From positions 1 through 11,409 of the forward strand of contig JAOXYC010207795.1 in the NCBI GenBank assembly GCA_028565715.1: a stretch of DNA of 11,409 nt, given 5' to 3'. Below the pieces are notes generated by a model. It made no database searches. It saw only the letters and a program-made list of their open reading frames with translations, and was not told the origin of the DNA. The position numbers and the translations under genes were made by a program. Shown here one piece after another: positions 11,136-11,409 of the stretch (its first letter is position 1; each line of letters begins with the position of its first letter). Origin of the DNA: Phoronis pallida (lineage: Eukaryota > Phoronida > Phoronidae).

Positions 11136-11409
11136 TTAACCACAGTCGGCAACGGCACATTTGATTTTAACAAAATATTCTGTATTTACACTATCAGCGT
11201 ATACAAGTAAGTAAAAAAAATTGGAAAAAGAGCATTGACTATTTGATTTTATCTGATAACAATCAAAGCCATTGCTTTCTTTACATTATATCCCTTGGAA
11301 GTCAAGAGTCATAATATTCTATCGAAGTATGACTAAGCCTTATAAATACATTGTTGTGTCTTTCTACCTGGAGATTGAATATTTGTTTTGTAAATAAGTT
11401 ATCACAAAT
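11136..11409. other. Right-end stretch, nothing recognised
   Basis: AT-rich non-coding sequence after the palindrome. It contains the right copy of the 12-base direct repeat (11171-11182) and no supported gene, RNA or further repeat. Confidence 0.6.

Noticed and set aside
11004-11210. A 68-codon plus-strand frame
   Set aside because: It runs through the loop and right arm of the palindrome and is not protein-like; the repeat explains the region.
1-11409. CRISPR array, operon or phage-like defence system
   Set aside because: No regularly spaced repeats and no bacterial gene organisation; the spliced CEP83 gene shows this is animal nuclear DNA.

Overview
The window is animal nuclear DNA. It is AT-rich and holds one intron-rich gene with consensus GT/AG splice sites, SINE-like and foldback repeats in its introns, and AATAAA polyadenylation signals. 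The gene is recognisable as CEP83 (CCDC41), a coiled-coil protein of the centriolar distal appendages. The tRNA-derived SINE and a second short repeat ending in a GCGCTATATAA/(ATT)n tail suggest a marine invertebrate, perhaps an echinoderm, hemichordate or cephalochordate. That placement is a guess; nothing here fixes the species.

Layout. Positions 8-8628 (+) carry CEP83 in 15 coding exons. I joined them by hand and all phases agree through exon 15, giving about 719 residues plus a short undecided tail (human CEP83 is about 700). The six-codon first exon lies at the left edge, so the promoter is outside the window. Introns 1, 4, 6, 7 and 13 contain repeats: a tRNA-type SINE on the minus strand, a diverged fragment that seems related to it, a 5'-truncated SINE tail, and foldback elements. 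The other introns show nothing I can name. Positions 8629-9837 hold the 3' end of CEP83, with several candidate acceptors and polyA signals, and another foldback repeat.

Positions 9838-10725 (+) form an uninterrupted 295-codon reading frame. It has a hydrophobic N-terminus, an acidic tyrosine cluster, basic clusters, an internal 11-residue repeat and a polyA signal about 100 bases after the stop. I do not recognise the family. It is either a separate gene for a secreted or membrane-anchored protein, or a 3' exon joined by splicing. Downstream, 10899-11135 is a large near-perfect palindrome. Each arm carries a hammerhead-ribozyme-like core of the kind known from Penelope-like retroelements, and a 12-bp direct repeat flanks the structure. 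The last 230 bases are featureless.

How the parts relate: CEP83 is the only gene with a known job, anchoring the mother centriole to membrane at the start of cilium formation. No functional link to the downstream reading frame can be read from the sequence. The points most worth following up are the palindrome with its ribozyme-like cores, the unidentified 295-residue frame, and the unresolved 3' end of CEP83.
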